A stretch of DNA of 29,431 nucleotides from a virus, in IMG/VR virus record IMGVR_UViG_3300006027_000040, positions 1 to 29,431 of that record. One strand, 5' to 3'. The notes beneath the pieces were generated by a model. That model ran no database searches. It was not told the DNA's origin and saw only the letters and a list, made by a program, of their open reading frames with translations. Positions within the stretch are counted from its first letter, which is position 1; the number at the start of each line of letters is the position of its first letter. The translations under genes and the position numbers were made by a program. Shown here piece after piece: positions 9,380 to 16,338 of this stretch.

Positions 9380-9382
9380 ATA
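9375..9382 (+). promoter_or_regulatory. Weak late-promoter-like box CATAAATA
   Basis: One mismatch to TATAAATA, overlapping the stop codon at 9377-9379 and 32 bases before the next ATG. A 7-bp inverted repeat (AATAAAC/GTTTATT, 9379-9399) overlaps it. Confidence 0.3.
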
Positions 9383-9413
9383 AACATATAACGTTTATTA
9401 TTGGAGATATATT

Positions 9414-9857
9414 ATGAGCGAGGAAAAACAATTTCCTAAATTTAAAAACCCCTATTATTCAAATAGGGAAACAGGTCAAATCACCGCAGAGATGCTTATC
9501 GGGTCAGATTACTCTAGGGTAGTCATCAACCCACCCACCGAAGAAGGGCTAGTTAATGCCGACTATGAGGAAATCCTAGCAGAGTTTGGTGAAGATACTA
9601 TTGAAGCAAGAACAGTTGAACTTGAAACAATACACCACAAACACAAAGAAGCACAAAAAGAACAAGAAGAAGCAAAACGTGATAGAATAAAACAGGAGTC
9701 TTTATTTAATGCTAAGATGGAAGCATTTGAAATACAAGAAATTAAGGATTCTGAAAACGCCGAACTTAAAAAGAAACTTAGAAAATCCACTACACTAATC
9801 GAAGTTCAAGCATGGTCAACTATCATTATACAGGAACAATATAACAAGAATGGATAA
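9414..9857 (+). CDS. Charged coiled-coil protein of unknown function (147 aa)
   Basis: GGAGATATATT before the ATG gives a clear ribosome site. The N-terminal 45 residues (FPKFKNPYYSNRETGQ, SDYSRVVINPPTEE) are polar and possibly ordered. Residues about 65-130 are Lys/Glu/Gln-rich with helical periodicity (HHKHKEAQKEQEEAKRDRIK), predicting a long coiled coil. The gene lies directly after a fibre gene, and its last 8 bases overlap the next gene, a glycosyltransferase. That placement suggests a fibre assembly factor or chaperone, but there is no recognisable family signature, so it should be called hypothetical. Confidence 0.65.
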   Translation: MSEEKQFPKFKNPYYSNRETGQITAEMLIGSDYSRVVINPPTEEGLVNADYEEILAEFGEDTIEARTVELETIHHKHKEAQKEQEEAKRDRIKQESLFNAKMEAFEIQEIKDSENAELKKKLRKSTTLIEVQAWSTIIIQEQYNKNG

Positions 9858-10557
9858 TGGATATCTGCTAGTTGCATCTGTAGATAAACAATATTATGAG
9901 GCAGCAATTAAACTTGCCGAATCTATATTAGACTTTGACCCTCGTGCTAAAATAGCATTGTTTACTCATACAGAATGGATAGAAAATGATGAACGTGTTC
10001 AACGTTTATTTTATCATATAGATGGAACAGCTCCCAATAGCATACGTGCTAAACTTTGGGCTTTACCACAAACACCCTTTGAAACAACTCTTTATATAGA
10101 CGTAGATGCGGTAGTCCAGCATGAGGACATCTCTACGGTGTTTGATTTATTAGGTGATAACGATATACTGTTTACACGTAATAGGCCCTACAATGCTAAG
10201 ATAACAAAGCTAAGCGACAATGAAGAAATGATTTATCATTGTGGATTGTTTTTATATAACAATAAGCCTAATACTTTAAAACTAATGAAAATGTGGAATG
10301 AAAATTGGCACAAACAACAGGAGCCTGATTGGGAACATAAGTATAAGAATTTAGGAGTAACACCTTGGGATACGTTTACAATGTGGGATTTATTAAACAA
10401 TACAGAGTTTAAAGATACTATAAAGGTAGGAGTTTTTCCAACTCCAGATGCGAGATGGAACTTTGTAAATGGATATAAATATTCAGAGTTAAATAATGAA
10501 GATATTGTAATATATCATTATACTCTGAGTCGTGTTAAGCCGGGTCTTTCTTTATAA
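9850..10557 (+). CDS. Glycosyltransferase, GT-A fold, GT8-like (235 aa)
   Basis: Residues 1-40 (GYLLVASVDKQYYEAAIKLA...KIALFT) form a Rossmann-like nucleotide-sugar start. A DVD motif at residues 84-86 (TLYIDVDAVV) is the metal/nucleotide-binding DxD of GT-A enzymes. IYHCGLFLYNNKP near 130-142 fits the acceptor-side strand seen in GT8-like enzymes. The sugar donor and acceptor cannot be read from the sequence. The start overlaps the preceding gene by 8 bases, indicating translation coupled to the structural operon. That favours a virion-related target, although host surface glycans are also possible. It differs from the reverse-strand transferases, which share a K-W/Y-G start motif. A possible 30-aa antisense ORF overlaps its last 23 bases. 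Confidence 0.7.
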   Translation: MDNGYLLVASVDKQYYEAAIKLAESILDFDPRAKIALFTHTEWIENDERVQRLFYHIDGTAPNSIRAKLWALPQTPFETTLYIDVDAVVQHEDISTVFDLLGDNDILFTRNRPYNAKITKLSDNEEMIYHCGLFLYNNKPNTLKLMKMWNENWHKQQEPDWEHKYKNLGVTPWDTFTMWDLLNNTEFKDTIKVGVFPTPDARWNFVNGYKYSELNNEDIVIYHYTLSRVKPGLSL

Positions 10558-10627
10558 CTAGTTTAATAACTTTTTGTAGTCTTCCAGCTTTCATCATTTT
10601 ATGAAATCTTTTAAAAATTTTACTCAT
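10535..10627 (-). CDS. Candidate short basic peptide ORF (30 aa)
   Basis: A complete ATG-to-TAA frame on the reverse strand, starting MSKIFKRFHKMMKAG and ending VIKLVIKKDPA. Twelve of 30 residues are Lys or Arg, spaced with hydrophobic residues as in an amphipathic helix. It fills most of the otherwise empty gap at 10558-10686 and overlaps the 3' end of the glycosyltransferase by 23 bases. There is no good Shine-Dalgarno sequence. An AT-rich TTATATATAGTAT stretch and a perfect palindrome lie just upstream of its start. It could be a real small gene or chance; its length alone proves nothing. Confidence 0.3.
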   Translation of the reverse strand: MSKIFKRFHKMMKAGRLQKVIKLVIKKDPA

Positions 10628-10644
10628 ATACTATATATAAGAGT

Positions 10645-10673
10645 TTGTTACAAGATTGTAACAAATGTAACAA
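10645..10673. promoter_or_regulatory. Palindrome with extra half-site, candidate operator
   Basis: TTGTTACA-AGAT-TGTAACAA (10645-10664) is a perfect 8-bp inverted repeat with a 4-base centre. A third TGTAACAA copy follows at 10666-10673. It lies between the reverse short ORF and the oxygenase-like gene, 14 bases before the latter's ATG. It has no T-run, so an operator or RNA structure at the 5' end is more likely than a terminator. Confidence 0.4.
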
Positions 10674-10686
10674 AACTGTAATAATT

Positions 10687-11319
10687 ATGAAAATAATAGA
10701 AATAGGCCCACAATTAAATAATATATTAACAACACACTCTGATTGGTTTTTCTCACAGGAAGACTATTTAGAACTGCCTGACTCGCCCTGTGAAATAAAG
10801 GAACATACACATACGATACAAAGTGCTTGTGGAGAGGAATACTTAGCAGAGGTGCAAGCTAAGGGTAGAGACCATAGGGGAGTTCCGGAAATATCTAGAG
10901 CAACTTCCTTTCAAACTGATATGTGGGTTCCAAAAAAATATAAAGAAGAATCTAAAAGAATAAACAAAGAACTATTAGATTTTTTAGGTGCAAAGTTTAG
11001 TGCTGTTCACGTATTTTACAAACCAGATTGTTTTATGTCTTGGCATTGTAATTGGGATTGTCCTGGATATAATGTGTTATTAAGTTATAATAAAACAGGC
11101 AATGGTTTCTTTAGATATCAAGACCCAATAACAAAAGAAATTGTTACTATGGAAGACACGCCTGGCTGGTCATGTAAGGTCGGTTACTTTGGTGGACATG
11201 AAGAAGAAGATAAAATATTCTGGCATACCGCAGGCTCATATGAACCAAGAATTACATTTGGTTTTGTAGTCCCACATAAAGGTATGTGGGAAATGATGAT
11301 AGAGGATATTGGAGATTAA
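10687..11319 (+). CDS. 2OG-Fe(II) oxygenase-like protein (210 aa)
   Basis: The start is set at the ATG at 10687; an in-frame TTG at 10645 would place the palindrome inside the gene. A probable double-stranded beta-helix core begins near residue 105. H120 (MSWHCNWDCPGYN), H180 (FWHTAGSYEPR) and R188 have the order and spacing of the two iron-binding histidines and the 2-oxoglutarate-binding Arg. The acidic ligand would be D124, or it may be replaced by N122 (HxN), so activity is not certain. Similar oxygenases are frequent in marine T4-like phages. The substrate is unknown; the surrounding glycosyltransferases allow the idea of hydroxylating an acceptor, which is only inference. It converges with the reverse gene at 11316, their TAA stops sharing the palindrome TTAA. 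Confidence 0.5.
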   Translation: MKIIEIGPQLNNILTTHSDWFFSQEDYLELPDSPCEIKEHTHTIQSACGEEYLAEVQAKGRDHRGVPEISRATSFQTDMWVPKKYKEESKRINKELLDFLGAKFSAVHVFYKPDCFMSWHCNWDCPGYNVLLSYNKTGNGFFRYQDPITKEIVTMEDTPGWSCKVGYFGGHEEEDKIFWHTAGSYEPRITFGFVVPHKGMWEMMIEDIGD

Positions 11320-11999
11320 CCTAACGTTTGTCTTTGTCCTATAACCATAAACCTATCATATTCTTTTTTACCGTCCCAAGAATAATAGTTTTGTTTTTTA
11401 ACACCCTCAAAGCCTATCTCATCTAAGGAGACTTGTTCTTTTAAGGCTTCTAAAGTATTAACACAATTAATACCATACATTTCTTCTACAACATTAGAAT
11501 TTTGAACAGCAAATATACTAATAGGATTTTTAGTAGTTAGTTCTTTTAATGGATACATCTGCTCTGTGTGAATACAAATAACAATGTCAACATCTATTTT
11601 ATTTAAATTGTCAAACTCAAAAGGAATGTCTAAGTTGTGGTGTCTTGTTTTAATAAATTTATCTTGTGAATAATGTTTGTGAAATAATTTACTAAGTTCA
11701 ATGGCTTCATCATCTATATCAACTAAATGTAATTGTGAAACATCTATATTTTCACATAGTAAAGGAACAAGAGGAACACCTAACCAAGAATTTAAAATTA
11801 AAACACGCATACTACCCTGTTTAAGATAATATTCATCTATATAATTTTTTAATTCTTCAACTAGCCATATGCTAGCATCCATATTATTTTGTTCAAGACT
11901 TTGCCTAAAGTCTGTAAGTTTATGAGGCATTCTACGTTCTATTACTTGGAGAGCCTCTCCCCAATATTTAAAGTTATTTAAAAAATTAAAATTTAACAT
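11316..11999 (-). CDS. Class I SAM methyltransferase-like protein (227 aa)
   Basis: The central part reads MRVLILNSWLGVPLVPLL, then LHLVDIDDEAIELSK, then DVDIVICIHTEQMYPL. This order of a beta strand with Gly loop, an acidic residue ending strand 2 and a hydrophobic strand 4 matches class I methyltransferase motifs I, II and IV. The motif I loop (NSWLG) is atypical compared with DxGxGxG, so activity is uncertain. The start at 11999 overlaps the upstream glycosyltransferase by 14 bases. A longer form from 12035, with AGGGA eight bases upstream, is also possible. It is the last gene of the reverse operon, so a sugar or protein acceptor modified by the same island is plausible. Substrate unknown. 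Confidence 0.5.
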   Translation of the reverse strand: MLNFNFLNNFKYWGEALQVIERRMPHKLTDFRQSLEQNNMDASIWLVEELKNYIDEYYLKQGSMRVLILNSWLGVPLVPLLCENIDVSQLHLVDIDDEAIELSKLFHKHYSQDKFIKTRHHNLDIPFEFDNLNKIDVDIVICIHTEQMYPLKELTTKNPISIFAVQNSNVVEEMYGINCVNTLEALKEQVSLDEIGFEGVKKQNYYSWDGKKEYDRFMVIGQRQTLG

Positions 12000-12660
12000 C
12001 TTCACTTTTTCCCATTGAATCGAATATACATACATAAGGTAAATCCCTAAACACGTGCTTAGTCGTGTCTTGAGGATATAAGTAGCCGTGATTAAAACTA
12101 TAAACCCATCCTACAGGAAAAAGTTTTTGTTTAACAACACGTCTATTATAAAAGAAGTTATCCAAACCTCTATAATACCAAAGTATCTGCTTCTTATATT
12201 TATTAAAATAATCGGTAAGTTCCTGTGTATTTAAGGAATCATTCCACCGTAATACAGAACTATTTAAATCTGTATATTTGTGAGGTATGTGTCTAGTATT
12301 TTTATATGATGCATCTAAATCGTGCCACCATGTTTTAACAAAACATAAACTATCCTCACATTCAAAGTTAGCAAAAATATCTATGTTCTTTTGAATAATA
12401 GTATCCAAGTCAAAAAACATTTTTTCGCCTTCTTGTTTTACAATCATTGGGTCAAACAAATACATCTTGTTCCACCATTTTTGTAATTTGTTATTCTCAG
12501 GAAATTCTAAAACATTTATTTCCTCAGATAAACCCGTGGCATCTTCTGTTAAACAATAAAAAGTAAAGTCTTGTGTTAAGTGTTCTTTACAAGACGCAAG
12601 GATTTGTTCTACGTGTTGAGCAGAATATTTAGTCCCCCATTTTACTGTATAAATGTTCAT
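11986..12660 (-). CDS. Glycosyltransferase-like protein, KWG family (224 aa)
   Basis: The N-terminus MNIYTVKWGTKYS matches the start motif of the other reverse-strand transferases. FYCLTED at residues 34-40, the WNKMYLF helix, and DLD at 84-86 (MFFDLDTIIQ) form a GT-A nucleotide-sugar site. LNSSVLRW, the GLDNFFY segment and VYSFNHGY are further motifs shared with the paralogues. The ATG at 12660 overlaps the preceding stop as ATGA, so translation is coupled; an in-frame TTG at 12666 is an unlikely start. No ribosome site is seen, consistent with coupling. Donor and acceptor unknown. It is the shortest form of the family here, with no extra domain. Confidence 0.65.
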   Translation of the reverse strand: MNIYTVKWGTKYSAQHVEQILASCKEHLTQDFTFYCLTEDATGLSEEINVLEFPENNKLQKWWNKMYLFDPMIVKQEGEKMFFDLDTIIQKNIDIFANFECEDSLCFVKTWWHDLDASYKNTRHIPHKYTDLNSSVLRWNDSLNTQELTDYFNKYKKQILWYYRGLDNFFYNRRVVKQKLFPVGWVYSFNHGYLYPQDTTKHVFRDLPYVCIFDSMGKSEDVKF

Positions 12661-13469
12661 CGCCAATGTGCTAATAATTCTGGGTCTGCCAATTCATCTT
12701 GTTTTGTGCTACCCCTACTACCATCTTCAAAAGGTAATAAGTCAACATTAAATACGCACAAAATACAATTAGGTCTATAAATTTTTATATTAAGGTCATC
12801 CTCTTCCCAGCTACGACCTCTATTATATGAGTATGCCATCCAACTAGGAAAGTGGTCCCAAAGTTTTTTACCATAGTCTCCCCAACGCCAACTATGATAG
12901 TTATCTGTTCCATCTGTATATGTAAACCATATTTTTTCTTGATGTTCTAAAACATCGTTCCATATAGGTTCACATTGGTCATCACTCCAAACTTGACAAC
13001 TGCCATTAGTATAGGCACCATGAGCAAGTTTAAACCTTCTGGTGCTCATAGGTTGTGGGTCCTGCCACCAACTTCTTAATTTAGTAGGCTGTTCAGTATT
13101 ATATGTAAGTATAGGTTCTAAGGAATTTTGTATAATAACATCTAAGTCAAAGAATATAAAACGACCTGTAGGTTTATCTTCTGCAAAATTGTGGGTATTA
13201 AAAACAAAAGTTTTAGGCCTATCCCAACACCTAGCCATACCATATTTAAAGTCGTCTTTTTGAAACCAGTATTTAGGATGTATGTCTGGTATATCAGGAA
13301 ATGGAATAACTTTTATATCATCATCAAGGCCTTCAGGTTTATCTGTATAACAATAAAAATGAAAATCATAATGGTCCGGAGTATTCCTTTTTGCCATATT
13401 TTTTAAACGATTAACAAAGTGTGGGCCATACTTATCGCCCCACTTAGAACATATTGCATTAACACGCAT
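12657..13469 (-). CDS. Glycosyltransferase-like protein, KWG family (270 aa)
   Basis: The start at 13469 is chosen because it places CSKWGDKYGPHFV at the N-terminus as in the paralogues, and GGAG lies nine bases upstream. An ATG at 13529 would add 20 unrelated residues inside the previous gene. DLD at residues 108-110 (FIFFDLDVIIQ) is the GT-A metal motif. HPKYWFQK and CWDRPKTFVFNTHNF are nearly the same as in the N-terminal part of the 737-aa neighbour (CWDRPKFLIFNSHHW), so the two are close duplicates. GTDNYHSW and MAYSYNRG follow as in the family. The start overlaps the preceding gene by 11 bases and the end overlaps the next by 4. Sugar and acceptor unknown. Confidence 0.65.
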   Translation of the reverse strand: MRVNAICSKWGDKYGPHFVNRLKNMAKRNTPDHYDFHFYCYTDKPEGLDDDIKVIPFPDIPDIHPKYWFQKDDFKYGMARCWDRPKTFVFNTHNFAEDKPTGRFIFFDLDVIIQNSLEPILTYNTEQPTKLRSWWQDPQPMSTRRFKLAHGAYTNGSCQVWSDDQCEPIWNDVLEHQEKIWFTYTDGTDNYHSWRWGDYGKKLWDHFPSWMAYSYNRGRSWEEDDLNIKIYRPNCILCVFNVDLLPFEDGSRGSTKQDELADPELLAHWR

Positions 13470-15672
13470 TATCACAATCTCCACATTTTGCTTTACATAT
13501 CGGTAAAGGGTTTCTACGTAAATGTTCACTTATGTTTTGAACATCACTATTATATATTACTTCATGCACAGTGATTTTTGAAGCATCACTATACTGCCAA
13601 TTATAAGGATAGTCTAAAGGATGGTATGGAAATAATTTATTTTCCCAAACATCTCTTCCTATATAGGAACATGGAAATAAATTACTCTTACTGTTTATAT
13701 AAAAATACCCGCTTTTTCTAGCATCACACCATACAGGGTCTTTATCCTTTATCTTTTTTCTTATATTTCTTAATTCAATTCCTTTTTTAAATTCTTTTAA
13801 TGTATCTAAATTAACAGGAACATTTTTATCTGTTTGAATTTGTTCCTCAAGTTTTTCTATCTTCGTCTGTTCTTCTTGTTTTACAACTTCTATTGTATCA
13901 ACATAATCTAATTTAACACCCTCTTGGAATGTTTGTAAACGCACAGAGCAATTTTGTTCTTGGAAGTAGTTACAAATACGTTCTAAATCTTCTACATGAA
14001 TAGGGTCTGTTATCTCACAAACAAACGTAACCCAGTTCACTGGATATTTATCAAAGATAGTTTTAATACTATTGAGGTTATGTTCATAGCCATCTACAAA
14101 TATATCATTAAATTCATTATTAGTATCATTTCTTTTTGTTGATAATTGTATCATTGCACCATCTGGCTTTTCATCATATAGACCTTTATAAAGGTCACTA
14201 TACTCTTCGCCATAACTTTGAAAGTATTTAAATAACGTATTGTCATCTGTGGAACCTTTTTGATTAAGGACACGTAATAATTCCTCTCGTGGCATAATGT
14301 TATACAACATACGAAATACTTCTTCATATTCCTCATCATAAAATAATTCTGTAAGATGATAAAAATAATATTTTTTATAAAGTTCTGCACATTCATCATA
14401 TGTTGCGTGCTGAAAAAATACTGAGGGTCCTTCAGTTTTATATCTTTCCATTAACCAGTCTTCTTTTTGTAAGGCAAACAACTCATCAAAGTTTTCACAT
14501 AGTTCTTCCCCTGTAAGATTCCACATCATACTTTGGTCGCCGTGTTGTATATCCCATACTTCCGGAAAGGCTTCTTTAAAAGTTAAGTGAACAGAAACAA
14601 TATCATTGTTATTATATGATTCTAATATTTGTTCATGTGCATTAAAATTTAAATACCTGTCAGTTAAACTTCTATTGTTTAACCAATCAAACTCTAACCA
14701 GTTTCTCATATGTGGAAATTGTGTATGGTTTTGTTTCCAGTCTCTACCAAATCTGGGAAACTCATCTAAATATTTTTCTGCTAATTGTGTATAATTTTCT
14801 GCATCTAATAGTTCTCTTATTTTTACTAAATCTTTTGTATTGTAATTAAAGAACTCTTTCGGTAATTTAGGTAACCACAATCTTTCAAAATCATCTTTGC
14901 CGTGCCAATGTATTAATAAGTCATAGTCCTTTTTAATCTCATGCGGTTTAAATTGTTCGCCTGCATTAGGAGTTATATCAACATTAAACAAAGCTACTTT
15001 AGCTTCCTCTCTATATAAATGAGGTCTTACATCTTTACCAAACTCTTGTCCCCTATTATAACTGTAATACCATTCCTTAGGTAGGAAGTTCCAAAAGTTT
15101 TTGCCTACTACCATGTCCTCTCTATAATAATGATAGTTGTCGCTACCTTTAAAGAAAGTTTTGAATACGGTGTCTTGGTGTTTTATTACATCATCATATA
15201 TTTTTTCACATTGATTGCCGTTCCATAACATAATACTAGAGTTATATAATGAACCTCGCATATCAGTAAACCGTCTGTTCTTTAACACAGACGGGTCTTC
15301 CCAATTAGAGTATAACATTGTGGGTTGTTCTGTGGCTATATCAAAAAACTCATCTATATTATTTTGTATAATAATATCTAAGTCCATATAACAAAATGGT
15401 CCTTTTGTTTTTAGCCAATGGTGGGAATTGAATATAAGAAACTTGGGTCTATCCCAACAATAGTTTTCCTTACCAAACCAATAGTCAGGATGCAAGGGTT
15501 TGACGTGAGGTATATTCCTTGTTATAATATGTTTATCTAATCCACTTACATCATCAGTATAACAAATAAACTTAAAACGCTTACTGTATTTACGACTGAC
15601 CATGCCGTATAAATTATTTACATAATCTGGGCTATATCTATTTCCCCACTTTATGCAAAGAAAGTGCATCAT
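13459..15672 (-). CDS. Glycosyltransferase fused to SPASM-like iron-sulfur region (737 aa)
   Basis: Residues 1 to about 260 are a complete KWG-family transferase: LCIKWGNRYSPDYV, CYTDD at 37-41, CWDRPK at 72-77, DLD at 97-99, GSDNYHYY and YYSYNRG. Residues about 260-500 are rich in aromatic and acidic residues and are not recognised. Residues about 505-600 (MIQLSTKRN, then WVTFVCEITDPIHVEDLERI) resemble the later strands of a radical-SAM barrel. The C-terminus from 648 (WCDARKSGYFYINSKSNLFP, C668, and C726, C730, C733, C737) resembles the SPASM iron-sulfur region of phage radical-SAM proteins. No CX3CX2C motif is found where a radical-SAM core would carry it. The only such spacing is at the extreme C-terminus. 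So this is a fusion with a probably degenerate or partial radical-SAM/SPASM part that may act in binding. Confidence 0.6.
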   Translation of the reverse strand: MMHFLCIKWGNRYSPDYVNNLYGMVSRKYSKRFKFICYTDDVSGLDKHIITRNIPHVKPLHPDYWFGKENYCWDRPKFLIFNSHHWLKTKGPFCYMDLDIIIQNNIDEFFDIATEQPTMLYSNWEDPSVLKNRRFTDMRGSLYNSSIMLWNGNQCEKIYDDVIKHQDTVFKTFFKGSDNYHYYREDMVVGKNFWNFLPKEWYYSYNRGQEFGKDVRPHLYREEAKVALFNVDITPNAGEQFKPHEIKKDYDLLIHWHGKDDFERLWLPKLPKEFFNYNTKDLVKIRELLDAENYTQLAEKYLDEFPRFGRDWKQNHTQFPHMRNWLEFDWLNNRSLTDRYLNFNAHEQILESYNNNDIVSVHLTFKEAFPEVWDIQHGDQSMMWNLTGEELCENFDELFALQKEDWLMERYKTEGPSVFFQHATYDECAELYKKYYFYHLTELFYDEEYEEVFRMLYNIMPREELLRVLNQKGSTDDNTLFKYFQSYGEEYSDLYKGLYDEKPDGAMIQLSTKRNDTNNEFNDIFVDGYEHNLNSIKTIFDKYPVNWVTFVCEITDPIHVEDLERICNYFQEQNCSVRLQTFQEGVKLDYVDTIEVVKQEEQTKIEKLEEQIQTDKNVPVNLDTLKEFKKGIELRNIRKKIKDKDPVWCDARKSGYFYINSKSNLFPCSYIGRDVWENKLFPYHPLDYPYNWQYSDASKITVHEVIYNSDVQNISEHLRRNPLPICKAKCGDCDNAC

Positions 15673-16321
15673 AATATTTTACATCTGCTCCTGGAAATTG
15701 TTCTTGTCCATTTAATAACGCTACTGTATATTCTGGTCTATATTTAAAACTTTGATTGTCTTCTTTAGTTGCACCATATACATAGGAATAGATAAGTTGT
15801 TCTGGGAAATGTTTGAAATCACACTCATGCCAAAAGAATCTATCATCGCCACCTACATATTTTGTCATATAGTAGTCTTCATCTTTTAAAAATTTTTCTA
15901 CAATATTTATAGCAGATCTACCTGTCCAGGATAGAACACTGGAGTTATAATTACCCAAGTAATTTAATTTAATATCTTGATTGTAAACTCTTTCGGTAGG
16001 AAAATTTTTATCTTTCCAATGAGTATAAACTATTGTATTACTATTATAACTCGATTTCCATAAGATGTCAATACTTTTTTGTATGTTTATATCCAAATCA
16101 AAATACAAAACATGGCCCAAATCTGTTTGCTGTAACATAAGAACTTTATTCCAATGCCCATACTCGGGGTCTAGCGGTCTTGTTTCTATAGCAGGGTCTA
16201 TATCAGTAGGGTCATCTGTTAAACAGACATAATTATACTTGCCATTTGTTTTTTCATAAATATCATTAACAGAGTCAGCACTAAACTTATTGCCGTATTT
16301 GATTGTTAATATAGTTTGCAT
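15638..16321 (-). CDS. Glycosyltransferase-like protein, KWG family (227 aa)
   Basis: First gene of the reverse block. The N-terminus LTIKYGNKFSADSV is the family start motif. VCLTDD lies at residues 32-37, HWNKVLML precedes the catalytic region, and DLD at 75-77 (LYFDLDINIQ) is the GT-A metal motif. NSSVLSW, GGDDRFFW and IYSYVYG follow the paralogue pattern. Its 3' end overlaps the 737-aa gene by 35 bases. Only 17 bases separate its ATG from the divergent gene at 16339, so its promoter would have to lie in that gap or inside the divergent gene. No TATAAATA box faces this way. Sugar donor and target unknown. Confidence 0.65.
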   Translation of the reverse strand: MQTILTIKYGNKFSADSVNDIYEKTNGKYNYVCLTDDPTDIDPAIETRPLDPEYGHWNKVLMLQQTDLGHVLYFDLDINIQKSIDILWKSSYNSNTIVYTHWKDKNFPTERVYNQDIKLNYLGNYNSSVLSWTGRSAINIVEKFLKDEDYYMTKYVGGDDRFFWHECDFKHFPEQLIYSYVYGATKEDNQSFKYRPEYTVALLNGQEQFPGADVKYYDALSLHKVGK

Positions 16322-16325
16322 ATCT

Positions 16326-16333
16326 TATAAATA
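16326..16333 (+). promoter_or_regulatory. T4-type late promoter box TATAAATA, possibly leaderless
   Basis: Exact octamer in the 17-base divergent gap. With the T4 spacing the first transcribed base would be 16339, the A of the next gene's ATG. No Shine-Dalgarno sequence lies between. Confidence 0.65.
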
Positions 16334-16338
16334 TTGTT

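Noticed and set aside
9192-9383. 63-codon frame overlapping the tetrapeptide repeat
   Set aside because: It is the repeat read in another frame and has no independent start signal.
9379-9399. AATAAAC/GTTTATT inverted repeat as a terminator
   Set aside because: AT-only weak stem with no T-run, overlapping a promoter-like box.
10590-10612. TTTCAT/ATGAAA hairpin as a terminator after the first transferase
   Set aside because: Only six AT-rich pairs and a poor T-run; better explained as part of the short reverse ORF or chance.
10645-10686. N-terminal extension of the oxygenase-like gene from TTG
   Set aside because: It would begin with a rare start codon inside the palindrome, and the ATG at 10687 begins a normal-looking protein.
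13470-13529. Longer start for the 270-aa transferase
   Set aside because: The extra 20 residues overlap the SPASM-like coding end and break the family N-terminal pattern; GGAG supports 13469.
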